From Prevotella sp. (GTDB taxonomy: Bacteria; Bacteroidota; Bacteroidia; Bacteroidales; Bacteroidaceae), in assembly GCA_022732315.1 (NCBI GenBank), contig JAIJUV010000054.1, positions 1 through 14,290 on the forward strand: 14,290 nt of DNA, read 5' to 3'. Each line of letters starts with the position of its first letter. Positions within the stretch are counted from its first letter, which is position 1. Below are positions 1 to 5,797 of this stretch, piece after piece. A program made the position numbers and the translations under genes. The notes beneath the pieces are model-generated. The model saw nothing but the letters and a program-made list of their open reading frames with translations. It ran no database searches and was not told where the DNA came from.

Positions 1-1
1 G

Positions 2-754
2 GTTTCTCCAAAGGCTAAGATTGGAGACAACTGCAAGATCTATCCATTCGCCTATATTGAGGACGATGTGGTCATCGGCGACAACTGTACCATCTATCCC
101 TTCGTGAGCATCATGAACGGTACTCGCATGGGTAATAATAATAAGGTGTTCCAGGCAGCCGTTATCGCTGCCCTCCCACAGGATTTCAACTACACTGGTG
201 AGGAGAGTGAGGTAGTGATTGGCGACAACAATACCATCCGTGAGAACGTGGTTATCAACCGTGGTACTCACAAGGGTGGCAAGACCGTTCTGGGCAACAA
301 CAACTTCCTGATGGAAGGTGCCCATATCTCTCACGATACAGTTATCGGCAATGGTTGCGTATTCGGTTATGGTACCAAGATTGCAGGCGACTGCGTGATT
401 GGTAACGGCGTCATCTACTCAACATCCGTAGTAGAGAACGCCAAGACTAGAGTAGGCGACTTGGCGATGATTCAGGCAGGTACCACCTTCTCTAAGGATA
501 TTCCTCCTTATATCATTGCCGGTGGAAAGCCTGTGAAGTATGCAGGTCCTAACACCATCATCATGGAAGCAGCCGAGGTTACCGAGAAGGTTCGCAAGCA
601 CATTGCTAATGCCTACCGACTGGTATTCCATGGTCAGACATCCCTCTTCGATGCCATCAACCAGATCAAGGATCAGGTGCCAGATAGTCCGGAGATTCAG
701 AACATCATCCAGTTCCTGGAGAGTTCAGAGAAGGGTGTCATCACTAAAATGTAA
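2..754 (+). CDS. lpxA: LpxA-family acyl-ACP:UDP-GlcNAc acyltransferase, 5' partial, divergent
   Basis: The reading frame is open from base 2, so the true start lies upstream. Compared with known LpxA only about 8-10 residues should be missing, and the ATG at 68 is internal. The first two thirds are left-handed beta-helix hexapeptide repeats (VIGDN, IGNGC and similar), followed by an alpha-helical C-terminus (HIANAYRLVF). LpxA puts the first acyl chain on UDP-GlcNAc in lipid A synthesis, in the cytosol. The HISHD motif matches E. coli H122/H125, H125 being the catalytic base, and RENVVINRGT is also LpxA-like. Oddly, other positions known from E. coli LpxA differ: K76 is Asn, H144 is Asp, H160/Q161 are Asn/Ala, and E200, R204 and R205 are Ile, Ala and Ala, with the usual GLxRRGF segment absent. 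N198 is kept. The family is sure, but the exact substrate is not; it may be a paralogue rather than the housekeeping LpxA. A terminator follows about 90 bp downstream. Confidence 0.85.
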   Translation, partial: VSPKAKIGDNCKIYPFAYIEDDVVIGDNCTIYPFVSIMNGTRMGNNNKVFQAAVIAALPQDFNYTGEESEVVIGDNNTIRENVVINRGTHKGGKTVLGNNNFLMEGAHISHDTVIGNGCVFGYGTKIAGDCVIGNGVIYSTSVVENAKTRVGDLAMIQAGTTFSKDIPPYIIAGGKPVKYAGPNTIIMEAAEVTEKVRKHIANAYRLVFHGQTSLFDAINQIKDQVPDSPEIQNIIQFLESSEKGVITKM

Positions 755-842
755 TTGGTTTTTAAGATTGAGGTTCTCACCTCGATTTGTTGTTAGTTGT
801 AAAAATTCAAGTCATACCTATTTGAATTTTTCGATATTTAAG

Positions 843-872
843 AAAGGGCTGGCCGTGAGGTTGGCCCTTTTT
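843..872 (+). terminator. Rho-independent terminator after the LpxA-family gene
   Basis: Bases 843-854 pair with 859-870 in a 12-bp stem (AAAGGGC/GCCCTTT at the base, then GU wobbles and two CG pairs) around a GTGA loop. Five T's follow at 868-872. It separates the acyltransferase gene from the ftsX operon. Confidence 0.9.
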
Positions 873-899
873 CATGTTTGATAGCTTGGGTGATACAAC

Positions 900-943
900 T
901 ATCCCTTATGGAAAAAGATTCTATCCCTAATAGAAAAAGATTC
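900..943. repeat. Two-copy 22-bp tandem direct repeat
   Basis: Copy one is 900-921 and copy two is 922-943, directly abutting. Each starts TATCCCT and ends GAAAAAGATTC, with two mismatches between copies. It lies about 110 bp upstream of the ftsX promoter. Its function is unknown. Confidence 0.75.
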
Positions 944-1052
944 TATTAGACTTAGCAACAATTTCAGTTAATGGTAGCAACAAATTCCTCATGCAGCGAA
1001 TCTCTCTTCCCTTAATAATTAATTGAATAAATGCAAATAAATGCAATTTTAT

Positions 1053-1083
1053 TTTGTTATCTCTTCGTTTATGTGTACCTTTG
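1053..1083 (+). promoter_or_regulatory. Bacteroidota-type promoter of the ftsX operon
   Basis: A -33 element TTTG at 1053-1056 and a -7 element TACCTTTG at 1076-1083 are 19 nt apart. This fits the TTTG/TAnnTTTG consensus of the Bacteroidota primary sigma factor. The start codon of ftsX is 53 nt downstream of the -7 box. Confidence 0.8.
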
Positions 1084-1136
1084 CAAACAATTTGGGTAAT
1101 TATGCCCTTTTCTGTCAGAAATAAATAGAATAGAAC

Positions 1137-2015
1137 ATGAGAAAGAAACAATATAAGCCTCGTAATCATCGTGGATTGCAGGTTGTTACTTTGTGTATCA
1201 GCACCGCCATGGTGCTTGTTTTGCTGGGCTTGGTCATCTTCTCCGTGCTTATGGGAAGAAACCTCTCGTCTTACGTCAAGGAGAACCTGGTGGTTCAGGT
1301 GATGTTGGAGCAGGATATGACCAATCCTGAGGGCTTGCAGATGTGCAAGCATCTCAAGGCGCGTCCTTACGTGAAGGGATTGACTTATATCACCAAGGAG
1401 CAGGCTTTGAAGGAAGCTACCCGCGATTTGGGTACCAATCCGAGCGAGTTTGCCGGTGTGAATCCTTTCCAACCTTCCATTGAGATTACAACGCAGGCTG
1501 ATTATGCCAACAACGACTCCCTGGCTTGGATTTCCAAGGAGCTGAAGGCGTATCCTCGTGTCACAGAGGTAAGCTATCAGCACGACCTGATAGAGCAGGT
1601 TAACAATTCGCTTACCAAGATCAGCATCGGACTGCTGATAGTTGCTGCCCTGCTTACTTTCATCTCGTTCTCGCTTATCAACAACACGGTGCGCCTGGGC
1701 ATCTATGCCCGTCGCTTCTCTATCCATACCATGAAGTTGGTGGGTGCGTCGTGGGGCTTCATCCGCAAGCCGTTCCTGGCCAGTGCGATGCTGGTGGGCT
1801 TTATCTCGGCACTGATAGCCGATGGATTCCTGGGCGGGTGTCTCTATGCGTGGTCGGTACACGAGCCGGAATTACTCAATGTGCTCGGTTGGCAGGAACT
1901 CGCCATCACCGGTGGTTCCGTCTTCCTCTTTGGTCTCATCATCACAGCCCTCTGTGCCAACATCTCTGTGAACAAGTTCCTGAAAATGAAGGCGGGCGAC
2001 CTGTATAAAATTTAG
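1137..2015 (+). CDS. ftsX: Cell division protein FtsX
   Basis: 292 residues with FtsX topology: a basic cytoplasmic start, a transmembrane segment at about 17-40, an extracytoplasmic domain at about 41-160, and three transmembrane segments at about 161-183, 212-237 and 255-277. The cytoplasmic loop carries the family signature around residues 198-213 (TMKLVGASWGFIRKPF). FtsX is the permease-like partner of the ATPase FtsE in the inner membrane, where it controls peptidoglycan hydrolases at the septum. No ftsE is adjacent, so FtsE must be encoded elsewhere. It is the first gene of the operon, behind the promoter at 1053-1083, with a start codon lacking a strong Shine-Dalgarno. Length and context agree with Bacteroidota FtsX. 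Confidence 0.93.
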   Translation: MRKKQYKPRNHRGLQVVTLCISTAMVLVLLGLVIFSVLMGRNLSSYVKENLVVQVMLEQDMTNPEGLQMCKHLKARPYVKGLTYITKEQALKEATRDLGTNPSEFAGVNPFQPSIEITTQADYANNDSLAWISKELKAYPRVTEVSYQHDLIEQVNNSLTKISIGLLIVAALLTFISFSLINNTVRLGIYARRFSIHTMKLVGASWGFIRKPFLASAMLVGFISALIADGFLGGCLYAWSVHEPELLNVLGWQELAITGGSVFLFGLIITALCANISVNKFLKMKAGDLYKI

Positions 2016-2027
2016 TTAATAGTTAAA

Positions 2028-2067
2028 AGTTTATAGTTTATAGCAAACTTGCTGTAAACTATAAACT
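2028..2067. repeat. Long inverted repeat between ftsX and the DUF3098 gene
   Basis: Bases 2028-2045 pair with 2050-2067 to give an 18-bp stem with one GT wobble and a four-base loop (AACT). The arms are made of AGTTTATAGTTTA-type units, and degenerate copies of the unit continue on both sides (about 2015-2082). No T-run follows, so it is not a typical terminator. It could be an RNA processing or stability hairpin or an intergenic palindromic element. Confidence 0.8.
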
Positions 2068-2089
2068 GTAAATTGTAAATTATATAAAA

Positions 2090-2317
2090 ATGGATAAGAA
2101 GAATTTAGCATTTGACAAGATGAATTTCATCTTGCTGGCCATAGGAATGGCGGTAGTCATCATCGGTTTCCTCCTGATGAGTGGTGCGGGATCCAACGAG
2201 CACACCTTCGATACTGATATCTTCAGTACTCGTCGCATCGTGGTGGCACCTACGGTTACACTGATTGGTTTCCTCTCAATCATCTATGCCATCATTCACA
2301 AACCCAAGGAGAGTTAA
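2090..2317 (+). CDS. DUF3098 family small membrane protein
   Basis: 75 residues with two predicted transmembrane helices, at about 12-31 and 49-69. They are joined by a short polar loop containing FDTDIFSTRRI, and the C-terminus is lysine-rich. The size, the start (MDKKNLAFDKMNF...) and its place between ftsX and uppP match the Bacteroidota DUF3098 family, which has no known function. The position suggests an inner-membrane role tied to envelope or cell-wall work, but that is inference from context. It follows ftsX after a 74-bp gap that holds the long hairpin, so its expression relative to ftsX may be tuned there. Confidence 0.88.
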   Translation: MDKKNLAFDKMNFILLAIGMAVVIIGFLLMSGAGSNEHTFDTDIFSTRRIVVAPTVTLIGFLSIIYAIIHKPKES

Positions 2318-2355
2318 GAGTTTAATTCAATATTTAATAATTTACATTTCATTCA

Positions 2356-3153
2356 ATGAATTGGTTTGAAGCTTTAGTGTTGGGACTCATCCAGGGTCTC
2401 ACAGAGTATTTGCCTGTAAGTAGTAGTGGTCACTTGGCTATCGGTGCATACCTTTTTGGCATCAATGGTGAGGATAACCTTACATTTACCATCATGGTGC
2501 ATGTGGCTACCGTGCTGAGTACATTGGTTATTCTTTGGAAGGAAATCGACTGGATTCTGAAGGGACTCTTCAAGTTCCAGATGAATGAGGAAACAAAGTA
2601 TGCCCTCAATATCGTTATCTCTATGATTCCTGTGGGTATCGTAGGTGTCTTCTTCAAGGATAAGGTAGAGGCAGTGTTCGGTTCTGGACTGCTCATCGTG
2701 GGCATCATGCTCCTCGTTACAGCGTGCCTCCTTACTTTCTCTTACTTCGCCAAGCCACGCCAGAAGGAGAACATCTCTCCTCTGCACGCTTTCATCATCG
2801 GCCTCGGTCAGGCGCTTGCCGTGTTGCCAGGTCTTTCCCGCTCTGGCACAACCATCGCCACCGGTCTCTTGCTCGGCGACAAGAAGGAGAAGATGGCTCA
2901 GTTCTCTTTCCTCATGGTGATTCCTCCAATCCTTGGCGAGGCATTGCTCGACCTTCTGAAGGGACTGAAGGGCGAAGAGGCCCTTGGTGGCATCGACGCA
3001 TTCCCTATGATTGTGGGCTTCGTGGCAGCATTCGTTTCAGGCTGTCTGGCTTGCAAGTGGATGATCAATATCGTAAAGAAGGGTAAGTTGGTATATTTCG
3101 GTATCTATTGTGCCATTGCTGGTGCCGTTACCATCATCTGTTCATTAATTTAA
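2356..3153 (+). CDS. uppP: Undecaprenyl-diphosphatase UppP (BacA)
   Basis: 265 residues, polytopic inner-membrane protein, full length for the family. It dephosphorylates undecaprenyl pyrophosphate to regenerate the lipid carrier for peptidoglycan and other envelope glycans, and overexpression is known to give bacitracin resistance. Both family signatures are present. The first is the (E/Q)xxxE motif at Q13-E17, followed by PVSSSGH with H26. The second is PGLSRSGTT at 158-166, with the catalytic-region Ser161 and Arg162. The first acidic position is Gln rather than Glu, an accepted variant. It lies 38 bp after the DUF3098 gene and only 3 bp before truB, which points to cotranscription and probably coupled translation. 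Confidence 0.96.
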   Translation: MNWFEALVLGLIQGLTEYLPVSSSGHLAIGAYLFGINGEDNLTFTIMVHVATVLSTLVILWKEIDWILKGLFKFQMNEETKYALNIVISMIPVGIVGVFFKDKVEAVFGSGLLIVGIMLLVTACLLTFSYFAKPRQKENISPLHAFIIGLGQALAVLPGLSRSGTTIATGLLLGDKKEKMAQFSFLMVIPPILGEALLDLLKGLKGEEALGGIDAFPMIVGFVAAFVSGCLACKWMINIVKKGKLVYFGIYCAIAGAVTIICSLI

Positions 3154-3156
3154 TAT

Positions 3157-3903
3157 ATGGATTTCAGAAAAGGAGAAATTATAGCCATCGACAAGCCTTA
3201 TCGCATGTCGAGCTTCGGAGCCTTGGCGCACGTTCGCTATCTGCTCAGCAAGAAGCTCGGCTTTAAGGTGAAGATAGGACATGCCGGTACGCTCGATCCC
3301 CTTGCTACTGGCGTACTGGTGCTCTGCACAGGCAAGTGTACCAAGCAGATAGAGCAGTTGCAGACCCATACCAAGGAATATACGGCAACCTTGCAGCTCG
3401 GTGCTACCACCGCCAGCTACGACAAGGAGCACAGCGTGAACCACACCTTCCCAACCAAGCACATCACCCGTGAGCTGGTAGAGGAGGTGCTCAAGCAGTT
3501 TGTGGGCGAGATTCAGCAGGTGCCACCTACCTATAGTGCCGTGAAGGTGAACGGCGACCGCTCGTATGCCCTCCGCCGTGCAGGCGAAGAAGTGCAGCTG
3601 AAGCCTAAGACCGTGAGGGTGGATGAGATAGAACTCACCGACTATAACGACGAGGCGAAGACCGCCAGCATCCGTGTGGTTTGCGGCAAGGGAACCTATA
3701 TCCGTTCCCTCGCCCGTGACATCGGCCGTGCCCTGGATAGTGGTGCCTTCCTCACCGCCCTGCGCCGCACCAAGGCAGGCAGTTTCAACGTGGAAACCTG
3801 CATCGACTTCGACCATTTCCAGGAATGGCTCGACGCCCAGCCGCTGGAGGATAGCATTGCTGAAAGCCAGCAGGCATCCCAGAAAAAGAATCTTAGTAAA
3901 TAA
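3157..3903 (+). CDS. truB: tRNA pseudouridine(55) synthase TruB
   Basis: 248 residues. TruB converts U55 in the T-loop of tRNAs to pseudouridine in the cytosol. The catalytic motif GHAGTLDPLATG is at 41-52, with Asp47 as the nucleophile. YSAVKVNG (126-133) and CGKGTYIRSLARDIG (176-190) are the other conserved TruB blocks. The N-terminal IDKPYRMSS departs from the common IDKPxGxTS, with Arg-Met where Gly is usual. The last ~35 residues (QEWLDAQPLEDSI..., Lys-rich end) are a short tail, and the longer PUA-like C-terminus of E. coli TruB is not seen. The start 3 bp after the uppP stop is the first in-frame ATG and keeps the N-terminal motif at its normal place. Confidence 0.96.
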   Translation: MDFRKGEIIAIDKPYRMSSFGALAHVRYLLSKKLGFKVKIGHAGTLDPLATGVLVLCTGKCTKQIEQLQTHTKEYTATLQLGATTASYDKEHSVNHTFPTKHITRELVEEVLKQFVGEIQQVPPTYSAVKVNGDRSYALRRAGEEVQLKPKTVRVDEIELTDYNDEAKTASIRVVCGKGTYIRSLARDIGRALDSGAFLTALRRTKAGSFNVETCIDFDHFQEWLDAQPLEDSIAESQQASQKKNLSK

Positions 3904-3930
3904 TCATAGAAAGGAGATAAAAGATATAAC

Positions 3931-5115
3931 ATGAAATTATCGCAATTCAACTTCAAGTTGCCAGCTTCTCAGGTGGCACTTTACCCACATAAGGCAAAAC
4001 GTGTGGTTAAGACAGCTAGTGGTGAACGTGTATTCGAGATTACTCGCCGTGACGAGGCTCGACTGATGGTCATCCACAAGAAGTCGGAAACCATCGATAT
4101 GTATAAGACCGATGAGAACGGCAAGGAAATGAAGGATGCCGATGGCAATCCGGTATTCCTGCAGTTCAAGGACATCGTGAACTATTTCGAGGAAGGAGAT
4201 ACCTTCATCTTCAACGATACCAAGGTGTTCCCAGCCCGTCTCTACGGAACCAAGGAGAAGACCGATGCCAAGATTGAGGTGTTTCTGCTCCGTGAGCTCA
4301 ATCCTGAGATGCGCCTCTGGGACGTATTGGTAGAGCCAGCCCGCAAGATCCGTATCGGCAACAAGCTGTTCTTCGACGATGTGAACGAGATGGTAGCCGA
4401 GGTAATCGACAACACCACCAGCCGTGGCCGTACGCTCCGCTTCCTCTATGATGAGGATGGCAAGCACGATGAGTTCAAGCGTTCGCTCTTCGCCCTGGGC
4501 GAGGCACCATTGCCACGCTATGTGATTGATGCCCGCGAGAGTCACCACGCCACAGAAGAGGATATGGAAGACTTCCAGTGCGTTTTCGCTGAGAAGGAAG
4601 GTGCCGTAACGGCTCCTGCCACAGGTCTTCACTTCTCTCGTGAGCTGATGAAGCGCATGGAAATCAACGGCATCAACGAGGCATACATCACCCTGCACTG
4701 CGGATTGGGCAACTTCCACGAGATTGAGGTGGAGGATTTGACCAAGCACAAGATGGATTCAGAGCAGATGATTATCTCTCAGGAGGCTTGCGACCTGGTG
4801 AACAGAACCAAGGCTGAGGGGCATCGTGTATGTGCCGTCGGTACCAGCGTGATGAAGGCCACAGAGACAGCCGTAGGCACCGATGGTATGATGAAGGCAT
4901 TCGATGGCTGGACCAACAAGTTCATCTTCCCTCCATACGAATTCGGACTTGCCGACTGTGCCGTTGCCAATTTCTATCATCCGGAGTCAACCCTGATGAT
5001 GTGTACAGCAGCGTTCGGCGGTTACGACCTTGTATATGAGGCATACAAGAAGGCAGTGAAGAATGGTTATATGTTTGGTTGCTACGGCGATTCTTTGTTG
5101 ATACTTCCAGACTAA
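3931..5115 (+). CDS. queA: S-adenosylmethionine:tRNA ribosyltransferase-isomerase QueA
   Basis: 394 residues. QueA moves the ribosyl part of SAM onto preQ1 in tRNA to give epoxyqueuosine, the next-to-last step of queuosine synthesis. Conserved blocks are FIFNDTKVFPARLYG (92-106), LVEPARK (133-139), EGAVTAPATGLHF (223-235), LHCGLGNFHEIEVED (255-269) and GCYGDSLLIL (383-392). Family members are usually about 340-360 residues. The excess sits before residue 92, as additions at about 21-38 and 57-77 (the second rich in Asp, Glu, Asn and Lys) around the DEARLMV segment that corresponds to the family's DxxRLLV. These look like lineage-specific loop insertions rather than damage, since everything downstream is collinear. 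It lies 27 bp after truB and 19 bp before folK. No preQ1 riboswitch is visible upstream. Confidence 0.95.
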   Translation: MKLSQFNFKLPASQVALYPHKAKRVVKTASGERVFEITRRDEARLMVIHKKSETIDMYKTDENGKEMKDADGNPVFLQFKDIVNYFEEGDTFIFNDTKVFPARLYGTKEKTDAKIEVFLLRELNPEMRLWDVLVEPARKIRIGNKLFFDDVNEMVAEVIDNTTSRGRTLRFLYDEDGKHDEFKRSLFALGEAPLPRYVIDARESHHATEEDMEDFQCVFAEKEGAVTAPATGLHFSRELMKRMEINGINEAYITLHCGLGNFHEIEVEDLTKHKMDSEQMIISQEACDLVNRTKAEGHRVCAVGTSVMKATETAVGTDGMMKAFDGWTNKFIFPPYEFGLADCAVANFYHPESTLMMCTAAFGGYDLVYEAYKKAVKNGYMFGCYGDSLLILPD

Positions 5116-5134
5116 ACCATTTTGAACCATCCTT

Positions 5135-5542
5135 ATGTATCATGTATATTTAAGCCTCGGCACGAATTTGGGCAATAGAAAGCGCAACATTCGCGAGGCG
5201 ATAGAAAAGATAGGAGAGCAGATTGGCGTGGTAGATCGCCAGTCTGCTCTTTACGAAACCAAGCCATGGGGCTATTCTTCGCCCAACGACTTCATCAATT
5301 CCTGCGTGCTGGTTCTCACCACCATGGCACCCCGTCAGGTGCTGGAGGCAACTCAGCGCATAGAGCGAGAGATGGGCAGAACCCTGAAGTCGGTGGATGG
5401 TGAATACCACGATCGCATCATCGACATTGATATCCTGATGATTGATGACTTGGTAATCAATGAGCCCGATTTGCATGTTCCCCATCCTTTGATGGAAGAA
5501 CGTGATTTCGTGATGAAACCGCTGAAGGAAATACTCAGGTAA
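5135..5542 (+). CDS. folK: 2-amino-4-hydroxy-6-hydroxymethyldihydropteridine diphosphokinase FolK
   Basis: 135 residues. FolK (HPPK) transfers pyrophosphate from ATP to 6-hydroxymethyl-7,8-dihydropterin in folate synthesis. The start YLSLGTNLGNR (5-15), ALYETKPWG (38-46), the DFINSC pterin-side segment (52-57), the IEREMGR helix (76-82) and DRIIDIDILMID (93-104) with the Mg-binding Asp pair D97/D99 are all HPPK signatures. It is shorter than E. coli HPPK (about 158 residues), and the usual RWGPR stretch before the Asp pair reads as VDGEYHDR. The PHPLMEERDFVMKPL end is intact, so it is probably a compact but functional enzyme. It is the last gene of the operon, before the terminator at 5556-5589. 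Confidence 0.94.
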   Translation: MYHVYLSLGTNLGNRKRNIREAIEKIGEQIGVVDRQSALYETKPWGYSSPNDFINSCVLVLTTMAPRQVLEATQRIEREMGRTLKSVDGEYHDRIIDIDILMIDDLVINEPDLHVPHPLMEERDFVMKPLKEILR

Positions 5543-5555
5543 TTTATTGTAAGTC

Positions 5556-5589
5556 AGGTAGAAAGAGAAAACTTTCTGCTTTCTTTTTT
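5556..5589 (+). terminator. Rho-independent terminator after folK
   Basis: Bases 5556-5565 pair with 5572-5581 (10 bp, two wobbles) around an AGAAAA loop, followed by a T-rich tract at 5580-5589. It lies 13 bp after the folK stop and closes the ftsX-folK operon. Confidence 0.75.
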
Positions 5590-5644
5590 ATTTGATTTAG
5601 CTTACTTTAACTAATTTTGTGCGTATTTTTTGCAGCTTTTTTAT

Positions 5645-5652
5645 TATTTTTG
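5645..5652 (+). promoter_or_regulatory. Possible -7 box for the DUF3575 gene
   Basis: TATTTTTG matches the Bacteroidota TAnnTTTG box and is followed by the typical GCA. The nearby TTTG elements are 12 nt (5629-5632) or 25 nt (5616-5619) away, off the usual 19-21. So this is a weaker candidate than the others in the window. It would give a leader of about 135-145 nt. Confidence 0.4.
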
Positions 5653-5681
5653 CACCCGAAATAAAAGTTGGCAGTAATATA

Positions 5682-5733
5682 GCTTAAATATTAAGCAGTA
5701 GTATAACAAAAATATTAAGCGGTAAATAAAAGT
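5682..5733. repeat. Palindrome and 24-bp direct duplication in the DUF3575 leader
   Basis: GCTTAA-ATA-TTAAGC at 5682-5696 is a hyphenated palindrome. AAATATTAAGC(A/G)GTA occurs at 5686-5700 and again at 5710-5724, a period of 24 bp, and only the first copy retains the left arm of the palindrome. It could be an operator or leader hairpin. Confidence 0.6.
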
Positions 5734-5745
5734 AAGAACAAAGAT

Positions 5746-5796
5746 ATTTGTATATCAGGTATAATTGAAATTTGTATGTCAGGAGGTATAATAGAA
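5746..5796. repeat. Tandem duplication abutting the DUF3575 start codon
   Basis: Copy one (5746-5769) and copy two (5770-5796) abut. Both begin ATTTGTAT and contain GTATAAT followed by GAA. They differ by two substitutions and a 3-base insertion (GAG) in copy two that creates the AGGAGGT ribosome binding site. The second copy ends two bases before the start codon begins. Confidence 0.75.
5781..5787 (+). promoter_or_regulatory. Strong Shine-Dalgarno site
   Basis: AGGAGGT lies 10 nt before the ATG at 5798. It is notable because the other genes here mostly lack a recognisable Shine-Dalgarno, as is usual in Bacteroidota. It supports this start codon. Confidence 0.6.
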
Positions 5797-5797
5797 T

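Larger units (their letters stand above)
755..1136. other. 382-bp intergenic region between the LpxA-family gene and ftsX
   Basis: I see no credible gene here. It holds, in order, the terminator at 843-872, a two-copy 22-bp tandem repeat at 900-943, an AT-rich stretch, and the ftsX promoter at 1053-1083. A long open frame on the minus strand (927-1862) lies mostly opposite ftsX and is a shadow of it. Confidence 0.7.

Noticed and set aside
68..754. ATG at 68 as the start of the acyltransferase gene
   Set aside because: The frame is open to base 2 and the upstream 22 codons continue the hexapeptide repeat, so the start is outside the window.
927..1862. Long open frame on the minus strand, 311 codons
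   Set aside because: It overlaps ftsX in full antisense, its sequence is low in recognisable motifs and it has no sensible promoter. It is a shadow of the ftsX codon pattern.
3904..3930. PreQ1 riboswitch before queA
   Set aside because: The gap is only 27 bp and shows no room for the fold. The gene is internal to the operon.
3145..4749. Two long minus-strand open frames opposite truB and queA
   Set aside because: These genes have strong conserved motifs on the + strand, and the antisense translations show none.
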